A DNA stretch of 64,000 nucleotides. Source: an uncultured Chloroflexus sp. (lineage in GTDB: Bacteria; Chloroflexota; Chloroflexia; Chloroflexales; Chloroflexaceae). The number at the start of each line of letters is the position of its first letter. Position 1 is the first letter of the stretch. The translations under genes and the position numbers were made by a program. The notes beneath the pieces were generated by a model, which searched no databases, had not been told where the DNA came from, and was given only the letters and a program-made list of their open reading frames with translations. Location: positions 1-64,000 of the forward strand of contig NZ_CAKZNK010000100.1 of the NCBI RefSeq assembly GCF_937129525.1, written 5' to 3'. This document shows, piece by piece, positions 45,573 through 54,411 of this stretch.

Positions 45573-46313
45573 TTAATATGCCCCACGCCCCAACAACACC
45601 GCCGGAATCGTGCGCAACAGGATTTCGATGTCTTTCCAGATGCTCTGCTCGGCGATATATTGCAAATCAAGTTCGACCCAGCGCTTGAAGTCGAGATCGC
45701 TTCGCCCTGAGACCTGCTGTAATCCGGTAATCCCTGGAATTGCGTGCAGGCGACCCAGTTGCTCGTAGGTATAGCGGGCTACCTCACTCGGCAGGGCCGG
45801 ACGGGGCCCAACCAGGCTCATCTCACCTTTCAATACGTTAAAGAGTTGGGGCAATTCGTCAATGCTCAGCTTGCGAATCACGCGGCCTACTCGCGTCACT
45901 CTTGGATCGTGCTTCATTTTAAAGACAGGACCGTCAGCTTCGTTTTTGGTCTGCAATTCGCGCTGTCGCTGTTCCGCATCAACGTACATCGAACGAAACT
46001 TGTAGCAATAGAAATGTTCACCGTCTTTGCCGACGCGCACTTGCTTGAAAATCACCGGTCCCGGCGACTCAAGCTTGATGAGAATTGCCGTGATCAGCAT
46101 AATCGGCGAAGTCAGCACAATCGCCATTGAGGCGACGGTAACATCTAATACCCGCTTGAGACGAGCGAGCAACTTGGTGCGGATAACCCATAGTGAGAGG
46201 GTGAATCGCAGGCGCTGGTTTGCGCGGGTGCGCTGAAAGCGGCGCTCGGCAAAAATTTCCAGCATGCGTCGGCTCTTTTCGTCAAGTGGTGATAATTCTG
46301 GTGCGCTCATCAT
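45573..46313 (-). CDS. Bacterial sugar transferase (priming phosphoglycosyltransferase)
   Basis: The 246-residue protein has one membrane (reentrant) segment (DVTVASMAIVLTSPIMLITA), then YKFRSMYVDAEQR and the catalytic Asp152-Glu153 in LSIDELPQLFNVLKGEMSLVGPRP. It should move a sugar-1-phosphate to undecaprenyl phosphate, starting repeat-unit synthesis. AGGAGG lies seven bases before the first of two ATGs, at 46313. It is the first gene of the operon and is followed by the GT26-STAS gene after 11 bases. Confidence 0.92.
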   Translation of the reverse strand: MMSAPELSPLDEKSRRMLEIFAERRFQRTRANQRLRFTLSLWVIRTKLLARLKRVLDVTVASMAIVLTSPIMLITAILIKLESPGPVIFKQVRVGKDGEHFYCYKFRSMYVDAEQRQRELQTKNEADGPVFKMKHDPRVTRVGRVIRKLSIDELPQLFNVLKGEMSLVGPRPALPSEVARYTYEQLGRLHAIPGITGLQQVSGRSDLDFKRWVELDLQYIAEQSIWKDIEILLRTIPAVLLGRGAY

Positions 46314-46877
46314 CCTGGTACCTCCTAAAACTCTCTGCGCTTTACTATATACCAGTAAGCGAACAAAAACCTTACAGGTGATTGCTTGCCGGTTAAGAAT
46401 ATGTCACGCCATACGCGCTGACTGTAACAGGCTGAGGCACCGGTTGTCCGGCAGTGGCTACCCGTTTCAGTGTAGAGCAATTGAGAATAAAGCCGGCTAT
46501 CGTTATTTCCAGACTCCATCTATTGCACGCCCTTACGTGTCCCTTTGTCCAGAGCTTTCTCAAGCTGGCGTTCTGTTATGAAATCGACCTGCTTCTTCTG
46601 TCTCTGTATTTGCGGCCAGTGTGGCAACCCTCTCAGGCGCTTGCCTCGATCTCAGTACGTGCAAACTGTCATCCTGACGACCGAAATAATTAAACGAAAG
46701 GTTATTTTGGCGATCCTTAGCTACGTCTGTTTGTTGCATCAGCAAGCTGTTTCCGCTCGAAGAGGTTGGCGCTGAAGTATAACCATTGATTTGTCAGATA
46801 TGTCGCACATCATGTATCGTGCGTGAGACTATCTCGGAGTGTTCAGATTGGCATATACAGTTTGCAGAGGTTTTTTT
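46314..46877. other. 564-bp divergent intergenic region
   Basis: It separates the polysaccharide operon (−) from the glycosidase lipoprotein (+) and must hold promoters for both. On the minus strand a TATAGT sits at about 46352-46347 near the priming-transferase gene, with no clear -35. Open frames at 46454-46775 lack ribosome-binding sites and are not protein-like. No RNA gene or long repeat was seen. Confidence 0.45.
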
Positions 46878-48467
46878 ATGATTTTTTTGAAACGAGTTTT
46901 CGCTCTATCAATGGCACTGCTTCTGGCTGCCTGTAATACACCGACTACTGTGCCAGCTCCTACGGTGATACCAACCGTTCAGCCTGTTGTAACCACCGTG
47001 GCGACTGCGCCTGGACTTCCACCACATGATGCGAATCGCCCAACCATCGTGATCAATCCAGCGCAGGCCCGTCCTTTCAGCCGGTACCTGCTCGGCACGA
47101 ATGTGCCAGCATGGTTGAACCCCTATCGCCTGAGCGATGAGACGTTTATCAATCGCACCGCCGAGGCAGGTGTAACCTTGCTACGAATGCCCGGCGGTAG
47201 CTGGAGTAATTCGTATGCCTGGGCCGATTGCGAAACTGGTGGCGATGGTTGTTATTGGCCATGGGCTGCCAAACCATCTGATTTCCTGCGTTTTGCCCGC
47301 GCAGTCAATGCCGAGATTATCTGGACAGTCTCAATCAACGGTTCAGCCCAGGAAGCAGCAGCGCTGGTTGCCTTCTTTAACGGATCGATTGATGACACCC
47401 GCATCATCGGCGTTGATGCTCGCGGGCGCGACTGGCAGACGGTTGGCTATTGGGCGCGGCTGCGCGCCGATCTGGTTAGTCCGGATCCGTTTCCGGTGCG
47501 CTATTGGGAGATTGGTAATGAGGTGTACGGCGCAAAGCGCGATGTCGGCCCGAATTGTTCAGAGTGGGGTTGGGAAGATGTCTGGACGTGCGATGCCGAT
47601 GAATATCTGCGCGGCGCTACCGTCAATGGCATTGCCTATGATGGCTATCTTGCCTTTTACGATGCGATGAAGGCGGTTGATCCAACGATCCAGATTGGCG
47701 CCGTTGGGATCGAAAAGCCTGATGAGTGGACAGATTGGGGGCATCGCGTTATTGCCGGCGCCGGCGAGAAGCTCGATTTTTATGTTGTTCACTACTATCC
47801 GTTTTTTCAACCGCCAGAAAACCCTGCCGGCGCATTGCTACAACCGCAGCGGAGCTGGGCCACGATTATGTCTGATCTGCGGGCCGCGTTCGAACAACAT
47901 GTGGGCCGACAAGTGCCGGTGGCGGTCACTGAATACAACCTGGTCTCGTTTCAAGATCTCGATAATGGCCAGTTGATGCGGCGAGCAGTTAATCTGCTCT
48001 TCATCGCCGATTCGATTGGCCAGATGGCCACTCATGGTGTTGCCATCGCCAATCAATGGGATCTGGCAAATGGACGCGCAGCCAATGGCACCGATTACGG
48101 TTTGCTTGACGCCGATACCTTTGACCCCAACCCATCGTACTACGCTCTGATGCTCTGGAGTCGCTTCGGTGATGAGCTGCTGGAGGTGCAGTCACCGTTC
48201 GATCCCGCGCAAACGTTGAGTCTGTATGCAGGCCGTCGGTCTGACGGCACATTGACACTGCTGGCAATTAACAAGACCGCACAACCACTTGAGGCTACAT
48301 TCGGCTTGCCGGAAGGTTCATGGCAGGTATCGGCAACCATCATCAGCGCGGATGATCTGCTGGCTGAAACGGTTTCGCTGGTTCAGACAGAGTCGCCGGT
48401 GCCACTTGAACAACCCTTCACGTTTACTCCTTTCGCTATCACATTACTGACCTTCACCAGCTCATGA
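46878..48467 (+). CDS. Clan GH-A glycoside hydrolase lipoprotein, arabinofuranosidase-like
   Basis: The 529-residue protein starts at the ATG at 46878 (AGAGG seven bases upstream) with a lipoprotein signal (FALSMALLLAACN). A Thr/Pro/Val-rich linker leads to a (beta/alpha)8 catalytic domain: LLRMPGGSWSNSYAW, the acid/base region YWEIGNEVYG and the nucleophile region VAVTEYNLVSF, followed by a C-terminal beta domain. The pattern is that of GH51/GH39/GH79-like enzymes, so an arabinofuranosidase or similar exo-glycosidase is likely; the substrate is inferred. Its place facing the polysaccharide operon suggests trimming or release of the polymer. Confidence 0.8.
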   Translation: MIFLKRVFALSMALLLAACNTPTTVPAPTVIPTVQPVVTTVATAPGLPPHDANRPTIVINPAQARPFSRYLLGTNVPAWLNPYRLSDETFINRTAEAGVTLLRMPGGSWSNSYAWADCETGGDGCYWPWAAKPSDFLRFARAVNAEIIWTVSINGSAQEAAALVAFFNGSIDDTRIIGVDARGRDWQTVGYWARLRADLVSPDPFPVRYWEIGNEVYGAKRDVGPNCSEWGWEDVWTCDADEYLRGATVNGIAYDGYLAFYDAMKAVDPTIQIGAVGIEKPDEWTDWGHRVIAGAGEKLDFYVVHYYPFFQPPENPAGALLQPQRSWATIMSDLRAAFEQHVGRQVPVAVTEYNLVSFQDLDNGQLMRRAVNLLFIADSIGQMATHGVAIANQWDLANGRAANGTDYGLLDADTFDPNPSYYALMLWSRFGDELLEVQSPFDPAQTLSLYAGRRSDGTLTLLAINKTAQPLEATFGLPEGSWQVSATIISADDLLAETVSLVQTESPVPLEQPFTFTPFAITLLTFTSS

Positions 48468-48483
48468 TCGCACAGGAGGCACT

Positions 48484-49731
48484 ATGGCGCAGCGATGGCT
48501 TTATTTGATAACAGTGACTGTTATCGTGCTTGTCAGTTTCAGCGCGGCCCAGCCGGCGCGCGCTGAGATCCTTGATCCCGGAGCAGGCGGTTGCCCCGTC
48601 AACACCATCGTTGGCGGCGATAATCTGGTGCAGAACGGTGATTTTGCCCAGGGCGCAGTCGGCTTCACCACTGCCTTAACCAATCGCGGCGCCGGTGTCT
48701 ATCCTGATGATGCGAATGGTGGTGGATTTTCGATCCAGACCGGGTCGGTGGTGTATCCACCCTTTGAAACCAATCCTTATCTTTACGGTCGTCCATTTCC
48801 CGGCGATCCGCAGCGCGATGTTCCGGCTACTGATACATACTTCTATTCCAATCCAAGCGTTGCGAACTATGAAGCTGGCAATGGCCGGGTTATGTTGTGG
48901 CAGCAGACGGTAACGGTTGCGCCGAATACGACGTACAACTTCTTTGCCTATTTCGATAATCTGCTCGACCCGGTGAAGAGCGCAAATGGCGCCGCCGATC
49001 CGATCATCGAATTGCGCGTCAACAATGTCTCGGTCGGCACAACAGTGGTGCCAAAAACGCCCGATCAGTGGGTGCTAATCCAATTCGCATTTACCACCGG
49101 GAGTGGTGTGACCAGTATTACGCTACGGATCGATAGTCTGACAAACAGTTCCTTCGGTGATGATTTTGTCATGACCCAGATCAATCTTAAACAATGTGTC
49201 AGTGGTGTGGGTGTGGCAAAATATGCGCTGCCACCTGTTGCTGAAACTCGCGACGGACGGGAAGGTTTTCGGCTTGAATACTGGATAACCTTCCGCAATC
49301 TCGGCGCTGACCCGGTCTCTGACTTGCAAGCGGTTGATGATCTGGCAACGGTGTTTGCCGCTGCTGAAGATTGGGAATTGGTTGAACTCAGCGCGTTGAC
49401 CGAAAGTGGGTTTACTGCGTTAACGGTCAATCCCGCCTTCGATGGGCGAACAAACCTGGAATTACTGGCCTCCGATCAGGTGTTGGATGAGGGTCAGCGC
49501 GCGCGGTTGCGCTTGATCATTTGGGTGCGCCCGCCAACAGGACCGACAGTATTCCAAAATATTGTCAATCTGAGCGCGCGCTCGGGTAACGTCACTGTTA
49601 CCGACGTTTCATTGCCCGGGCTTGATCCAGATCCCAATGGCAATGGCGATCCCAAAGAGCAGTCTGAACGCGGGACGACGGTCACGATCTTTTCACCGCT
49701 TAAATACTGGGTGCCGATTGTGTTGCGGTGA
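48484..49731 (+). CDS. Secreted protein with carbohydrate-binding-like and DUF11-like domains
   Basis: The 415-residue protein has a signal peptide ending QPARAE. The next region (NLVQNGDFAQGAVGFTTALT, then a jelly-roll-like stretch to about residue 235) resembles a CBM4/9-type domain. Residues about 240-395 resemble a DUF11-like repeat (EYWITFRNLGADPVSDLQAVDDL). The C-terminus ends FSPLKYWVPIVLR, a short aromatic/hydrophobic tail like those on many secreted Chloroflexota proteins. It lies 16 bases after the glycosidase gene, with AGGAGG upstream. Probably a surface or matrix protein. Confidence 0.78.
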   Translation: MAQRWLYLITVTVIVLVSFSAAQPARAEILDPGAGGCPVNTIVGGDNLVQNGDFAQGAVGFTTALTNRGAGVYPDDANGGGFSIQTGSVVYPPFETNPYLYGRPFPGDPQRDVPATDTYFYSNPSVANYEAGNGRVMLWQQTVTVAPNTTYNFFAYFDNLLDPVKSANGAADPIIELRVNNVSVGTTVVPKTPDQWVLIQFAFTTGSGVTSITLRIDSLTNSSFGDDFVMTQINLKQCVSGVGVAKYALPPVAETRDGREGFRLEYWITFRNLGADPVSDLQAVDDLATVFAAAEDWELVELSALTESGFTALTVNPAFDGRTNLELLASDQVLDEGQRARLRLIIWVRPPTGPTVFQNIVNLSARSGNVTVTDVSLPGLDPDPNGNGDPKEQSERGTTVTIFSPLKYWVPIVLR

Positions 49732-49742
49732 CCGGAAGATCC

Positions 49743-50303
49743 TTAATCGAGCTGACGGATCGGCCTGGCCGGCACTCCGCCAACCAGCGTATTGGCCGGC
49801 ACTGTCCGCGTAACAACGCTGCCGGCAGCTACCACGCTGCCGGCGCCAATCTGCACACCCGGTAATATCAGCGCTCGCGCGCCGATCCATGCCCCGCTCT
49901 CGATGGTGACCGGCGCAGTGGTAAGCGGCCCGGCTCGATGCGCTGCCTGGCCCATCTCATGCGACGCAGTAAGGATCATCACTTCATGGCCGATGCCAAC
50001 GTGATCGGCAATGGTGATGCAATCGTTCAAATCAAAAAAGCAGTCGGTGTTGATGACACAGTTGCGGCCAATGCGCAGGCGCTTGCTGATCGGGCCGTAG
50101 CCGTGTAGACGGAGCGGGCCCATAATGATGGTACCGTCGCCAATCGGTAACCCGGCCAACCGCAGTATACGGGGACGCAATCGCGCGGCAACGTAGCGTG
50201 GCAGCAGTCCCAACATGCCGTTAATGAGTAACAAGCGCGGTTGCAGAGCGCCTGACTCTTCGGCAATAATGCGGGAAAGTTTGCTGAAGGGTAGTTTTGG
50301 CAT
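49743..50303 (-). CDS. Hexapeptide-repeat acyltransferase (WcaF/maltose acetyltransferase-like)
   Basis: The 186-residue protein has a left-handed beta-helix made of hexapeptide repeats (GTIIMGPLRLHGYGPISKRLRIG, IGRNCVINTDCFFDL) and the C-terminal IGARALILPGVQIGAGSVVAAGSVVTRTVPANTLVGGVPA, typical of O-acetyltransferases. It may acetylate a sugar of the polysaccharide. The ATG at 50303 is preferred since GAGG lies eight bases upstream and within the longer frame's first codons. Confidence 0.87.
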   Translation of the reverse strand: MPKLPFSKLSRIIAEESGALQPRLLLINGMLGLLPRYVAARLRPRILRLAGLPIGDGTIIMGPLRLHGYGPISKRLRIGRNCVINTDCFFDLNDCITIADHVGIGHEVMILTASHEMGQAAHRAGPLTTAPVTIESGAWIGARALILPGVQIGAGSVVAAGSVVTRTVPANTLVGGVPARPIRQLD

Positions 50304-50623
50304 CACATTGACCTCACTCAATGGCTTATTGACCGGTTCTATTGTGCCAGATCGGTTCGGTTGATGCTATAGGATGGATCTAGTTTGACGAAACTGTTAA
50401 CCGAAATGAAGGTCGTAGACAAATGGTATGAACGAGGCCTGCTGTGCGTTATGGGTCATTGTGATGCGTCATTGCTGGTTGATGGATCTCTGAACAGTTC
50501 GCGAAGTGAATGACGAATTGAAAAGCTTGCATTCACGCTATGGCAGAGTATTTATTGGTATGATGTTGTTGATGGTCGATGTAATCGACCTCCACCTTTT
50601 TAGTTATGAGAGGATTTGGCAGT
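50304..50623. other. 320-bp divergent intergenic region with a hairpin near the wzz-like gene
   Basis: It holds the promoters of the acyltransferase (−) and wzz-like (+) genes. TATGAT at 50559-50564 may be a -10. A hairpin (50574-50590, GGTCGAT-GTA-ATCGACC) followed by a T-run lies just before the wzz-like ribosome-binding site. No gene was seen. Confidence 0.45.
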
Positions 50624-51667
50624 ATGGTTCGCCTGATCATTCTGCGGCTGCTTGAAAGCTTTTTCCGTCGCCCTTTCCTCAGTCTGGCGCCATTCGTGCT
50701 GGCATTGATCCTGGGTGGCGGTTATATCTTGCTCTTGCCGCCGGAATATCTCTCAAGTGGCAAGATCTACATCGAAAAAGATAGCCTGCTCGCCTCGCTG
50801 ACTTCATCGAACAGTGACGCTTCGTGGTGGGTAACACCGGCTCAGGCGACAACAAATGAGCTGTACGAGTTGCTGGCGACCAATGCCTTCGTGCGCTCGG
50901 CGATCCAGCAGACGAAACTCGAGCCGTTGATGGCTGGCGGCCCGGAAGTGGTGTGGCAGACCTTCACCTTCTTCCGCGAAGAGGTTAGTATTAATCCACT
51001 TGGCGACAAACTGGTTGAGATTCGAGCCACGACCGATGATCCGGAGCTTTCGTATCAACTGGTGGTGGCAACGATGGATACCTACCTCAAGTGGAAGATG
51101 AACACCGATTTTCAAGAGAGTGTCGCTGCCCAAAGATTTTTTGAAGATCTGATCGCACCCTACCAGTCCGAAGTGGATTCGGCTCGTCAGGCGTTGATCG
51201 ATTTCCTTAGCGCCAATCCCGAACCGGTGCGTGGCGAGCGTCCCCCTGGTGAGCAGTTCCAGCTTGATCAGTTGCGGGCAGCATTGGCGCGAGCCGAAGA
51301 GCGATTGAGCGCCGCTCAAGAGAACGAAGAGAGCGCTCGTCTGGCGCTGGTGAAGAATGAAAGTTTGATCCGCCAGACCTACCAGATCATCGACCAGCCC
51401 GAAATCCCGCAAAAAGCCGAGTTTTCGCTCACCGGCTTCGTGAAGAATATGATCATCTTTGTCGCGATTGGTGTTTTTCTTTCGGCCAGCCTGATCGGCG
51501 GTGGCGCATTACTCGATCGGAGCCTGCGTTTCCCGGTTGATGTGCAACAGGCCCTTAATCTGCCGTTGCTGGCGATTGTGCCGCTGAGTCAGCAGGTAGT
51601 GCCGTCAACGTCACTGGTGGCAGCGACTGTGGAAGTGGATCAACCAACGTTGCAACCACAGGTATGA
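50624..51667 (+). CDS. Wzz/chain-length determinant-family membrane protein
   Basis: The 347-residue protein has an N-terminal membrane segment (LAPFVLALILGGGYILLL), a long helical extracytoplasmic region with a Glu/Gln/Arg coiled coil (RAALARAEERLSAAQENEES) and a second membrane segment (IIFVAIGVFLSASLIGGGALL), with a short cytoplasmic tail. This is the layout of Wzz/GumC polysaccharide co-polymerases, which set polymer length. The ATG at 50624 has AGAGGA about nine bases upstream. The next gene is the matching kinase-like protein, as in Wzc/CapA-CapB systems. Confidence 0.84.
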   Translation: MVRLIILRLLESFFRRPFLSLAPFVLALILGGGYILLLPPEYLSSGKIYIEKDSLLASLTSSNSDASWWVTPAQATTNELYELLATNAFVRSAIQQTKLEPLMAGGPEVVWQTFTFFREEVSINPLGDKLVEIRATTDDPELSYQLVVATMDTYLKWKMNTDFQESVAAQRFFEDLIAPYQSEVDSARQALIDFLSANPEPVRGERPPGEQFQLDQLRAALARAEERLSAAQENEESARLALVKNESLIRQTYQIIDQPEIPQKAEFSLTGFVKNMIIFVAIGVFLSASLIGGGALLDRSLRFPVDVQQALNLPLLAIVPLSQQVVPSTSLVAATVEVDQPTLQPQV

Positions 51668-51759
51668 AAATTGTTGCTTCCCGCAGCCACGCAGCCGGTG
51701 TCAAACGGTTGGGTTGCTACCGACCTGACAAAACCGATTATCTACCGTAAGGACGTGTC

Positions 51760-52548
51760 ATGTTTGGATGGCTTAAAAACAAGACTAATACGACGGTTGC
51801 TGATCCACCGTTGGTGATCGAAACCGCCGATGGCGCACTGCGTCGCGCTTTTGCCGGTGAGCAGATCGGCCAGTTGCGACGCATGTTGACCGATCTGCTG
51901 GTTGGACAGCGTTTGCCCAATCGGATCGGTTTTACCTCAGCTCTGCGCAATGAGGGTGTCACCTGCATTACCCTGGCCAGCGCTGTCACACTGGCGCACG
52001 ATACCGGCAAGCGGGTGTGCGTTGTCGAACTCAACTGGGTGGCGCCGGGTATGCTGGCTAATCTCAGGCCGCTGGCAACGCCAGAGGTCAAGTCTAAGCG
52101 CAAAGCAGCTCAACCGGAAGAGGTGGCGCCGCCATTGCCGGTCTTGCCAGGCGTGGCCGATGTGTTGCGAGGACAGGCGACGCTCGATGAAACGCTGCTG
52201 GCGACTAACTATGCCGGTCTGCGGTTATTGCCCGCCGGCGTTGCCGCGCTCGAACAGCGGCCCTTGCTGGCGCGTGGCACCGAGTTACGGAATTTACTTG
52301 ATCACCTGAACACACACTTTGATTATGTGTTGCTCGATCTTCCGGCAGTGCTCGAAACGAGTGATACCCTGGCCCTGGCTGCGCTGGCAACCGCCTACGC
52401 TATGGTTGTCCGTCACGGTGTGACTCCTGTCACAGAGGTGCGACGCGCGCTGAATGACCTGCAACACGTCCCGGTATTGGGCGTGATTCTCAATCAGGCG
52501 CACATTGCTACTCCCCGCTGGATTCATCGCCTGATCCCCCAGGAGTAG
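51760..52548 (+). CDS. CpsD/CapB-like protein with degenerate Walker A (pseudo-BY-kinase)
   Basis: The 262-residue protein matches the cytoplasmic half of bacterial tyrosine kinases: GFTSALRNEGVTCITLASAV, GKRVCVVELNWVAPGML and FDYVLLDLPAVLETSDTLAL. The P-loop GEGKST reads N64-E-G-V67-T-C, so the phosphate-binding Lys is Val, and the Walker A' Asp reads Glu90. The C-terminus (HRLIPQE) has no Tyr cluster. It is probably unable to bind or hydrolyse ATP normally and may act as a regulatory partner of the Wzz-like protein. It ends just before the 47-residue membrane protein gene. Confidence 0.84.
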   Translation: MFGWLKNKTNTTVADPPLVIETADGALRRAFAGEQIGQLRRMLTDLLVGQRLPNRIGFTSALRNEGVTCITLASAVTLAHDTGKRVCVVELNWVAPGMLANLRPLATPEVKSKRKAAQPEEVAPPLPVLPGVADVLRGQATLDETLLATNYAGLRLLPAGVAALEQRPLLARGTELRNLLDHLNTHFDYVLLDLPAVLETSDTLALAALATAYAMVVRHGVTPVTEVRRALNDLQHVPVLGVILNQAHIATPRWIHRLIPQE

Positions 52549-52551
52549 AAT

Positions 52552-52695
52552 ATGAAATTCTTCGTCGGTTTTCTGGTCATCTGTTTGTTCATTGGTGTAC
52601 TGACGCCACACTGGCGCATGCGCGATGTTGCTCTCATTGCGATTGCTTTAAGTGCGCTGGTCGTAGCCGCGTACTACTTCTTTAACCTGATTTGA
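52552..52695 (+). CDS. 47-residue membrane protein between kinase-like and Wzy-like genes
   Basis: This small gene starts MKFFVGFLVICLFIGVLTPH and has two hydrophobic segments (residues 2-18 and 26-45). AGGAG lies six bases upstream of the ATG. It starts three bases after the kinase-like gene's stop, and its own TGA overlaps a TTG that opens the Wzy-like gene (TTGA). Its position and overlaps make it very likely to be real. It could be an accessory of the polymerase complex; no family is recognised. Confidence 0.75.
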   Translation: MKFFVGFLVICLFIGVLTPHWRMRDVALIAIALSALVVAAYYFFNLI

Positions 52696-54254
52696 CCGGC
52701 GCGCCGGATATTCCTATGCTCGATCTGTTGGTTCCCCGCTATCCTGACGCCGCTACTGTTGCTCGCCGTAACGAACGGCGCTGGTGGCTGCTCTTCCTGG
52801 CAGTGTGCGCGCTGACCGGCGCGGTGATGCTGCTGTTACGTCGCCAGATGGCGCCCGAGTCGGTGTTGTCATTTCTAATCTTCGGCGGCGTGTTGGTGGC
52901 TACCGCCATCCAGCCTCGCTTCGGTCTTTACGCCATCCTTGGCTTGACCTTGTTCGGCGATCGCTCGCTCCATCCCTGGTATCCGTTTACCAAAAATCTA
53001 TCGAGTCCCGAGTCGATCATGTATATGTCCGACTCGTTCTCCTTCAGCCCTCAAGAGCTGACGATCGTCTGGACGCTGGTAGTCTGGTTTGTGCGCGTGG
53101 CGGCGGAACGACGCCTGTCACGGATCCACTTTGGCCCTCTCTTCTGGCCGGCGACAATCTTTCTGCTCTTCAACGCTATTGGGCTGGCGTATGGGCTGGC
53201 AAATGGTGGCAATCGAGTCATCGCGCTGTGGGAAGTGCGGGCAATCTTCTACCTGCCGCTGATGTTGTTGCTGGCCGGCAATTTGATCGAGACCCGGTCA
53301 CAGCTCAATACTCTCTTTTGGGTGGCGACGGTGGCCTTGTTTGCTAAAGGTGTGGCCGGTGTATGGTACGTACACGACGTACTGAAATGGGATCTCGCCG
53401 GCGTCGAACGCATTGCTGAGCATGCAATGTCGATCCACTTCAATTTCTTCTTTGTGCTCTTAATTGCGGCCTGGCTCTACCGCGATAGCGCTGCCCGGCG
53501 CTTCTCGCTGATCTTGATGGCGCCATTTGTGCTCTTTAGCCTGATCGCAAATTTTCGCCGCGCCGGTTTTCTCACGCTGGGGATTGCCATCGGTCTCATC
53601 GTCTTGTTGCTCTACCTCGAAAATCGTCGCCTTTTTTTTCTCATCGCCCCGACCAGCGCTGCGGCATTTGTCGCCTACCTGGTTGTCTTCTGGAACAATC
53701 AAGGCCCACTCGGCATTCTGGCTCGCGCAGTGCGTTCGGTGATCGGTCAACCGAGCGCTCGCGATGCTGCTTCGAATATTTATCGTGATTTAGAGAATAT
53801 CAACATCATGTTCACCATTCGCAGCGCGCCGTTAACCGGTATCGGGTTTGGCAATAAGTTTTATATGGTTGTGCCAATGCCCGATATTAGCTTTTTCGAA
53901 TGGTGGGAATACATCACTCATAACTCCATCATGTGGGTTTGGATGAAGATCGGCGTGATCGGTTTCTTCGCCTTCATTCTGTTGCTGGCATTGACGATGC
54001 TCTACGGCGCGCGAATGGTTCGCCTCATGCCGCATGGCCAGTTGCGCGTGTTTGCCCTCACCGCGACGCTCTACATCTTCACCCATTTTGTCTACGCTTA
54101 CGTTGATATGTCTTGGGAAGGTGGTAGCATGGTCTTTGTCGGCACGATGATGGGCGTGATTAACGCTTTGCCACAGATTGCCGCCGGCGAAGAGCCGTTA
54201 GTCTATCGCTGGCGGGTGTTTCAGGCTCAGCGCGACAATCAACCATCGGGATAG
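52692..54254 (+). CDS. O-antigen ligase/Wzy polymerase-like membrane protein
   Basis: The 520-residue protein has about twelve membrane segments and a large extracytoplasmic loop before the C-terminal segments. The pattern ITHNSIMWVWMKIGVIGF near residue 415 is typical of Wzy/WaaL-type polymerases and ligases. It likely polymerises or transfers the repeat unit. The reading frame opens with a TTG at 52692 that overlaps the small gene's stop by four bases; an ATG at 52716 is an alternative. It follows the Wzz-like and kinase-like genes. Confidence 0.82.
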   Translation: MTGAPDIPMLDLLVPRYPDAATVARRNERRWWLLFLAVCALTGAVMLLLRRQMAPESVLSFLIFGGVLVATAIQPRFGLYAILGLTLFGDRSLHPWYPFTKNLSSPESIMYMSDSFSFSPQELTIVWTLVVWFVRVAAERRLSRIHFGPLFWPATIFLLFNAIGLAYGLANGGNRVIALWEVRAIFYLPLMLLLAGNLIETRSQLNTLFWVATVALFAKGVAGVWYVHDVLKWDLAGVERIAEHAMSIHFNFFFVLLIAAWLYRDSAARRFSLILMAPFVLFSLIANFRRAGFLTLGIAIGLIVLLLYLENRRLFFLIAPTSAAAFVAYLVVFWNNQGPLGILARAVRSVIGQPSARDAASNIYRDLENINIMFTIRSAPLTGIGFGNKFYMVVPMPDISFFEWWEYITHNSIMWVWMKIGVIGFFAFILLLALTMLYGARMVRLMPHGQLRVFALTATLYIFTHFVYAYVDMSWEGGSMVFVGTMMGVINALPQIAAGEEPLVYRWRVFQAQRDNQPSG

Positions 54255-54411
54255 CGTATCGCGAGCAACTGCGCTGTTGGCGCTTGCTGGCAGCTCGATC
54301 AATCAGCAGTGAGGATAAATTGCAACCTGAGTAACCTCAACGCGCGGTTGATCTTATCTCTCCCGCGCCTTCATACGCTGCGACCCATTCGTCCTGCCGC
54401 GCGTTTGAATA

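Noticed and set aside
46454-46775. Two overlapping + strand open frames upstream of the glycosidase gene
   Set aside because: No ribosome-binding sites and not protein-like; the region is needed for divergent promoters.
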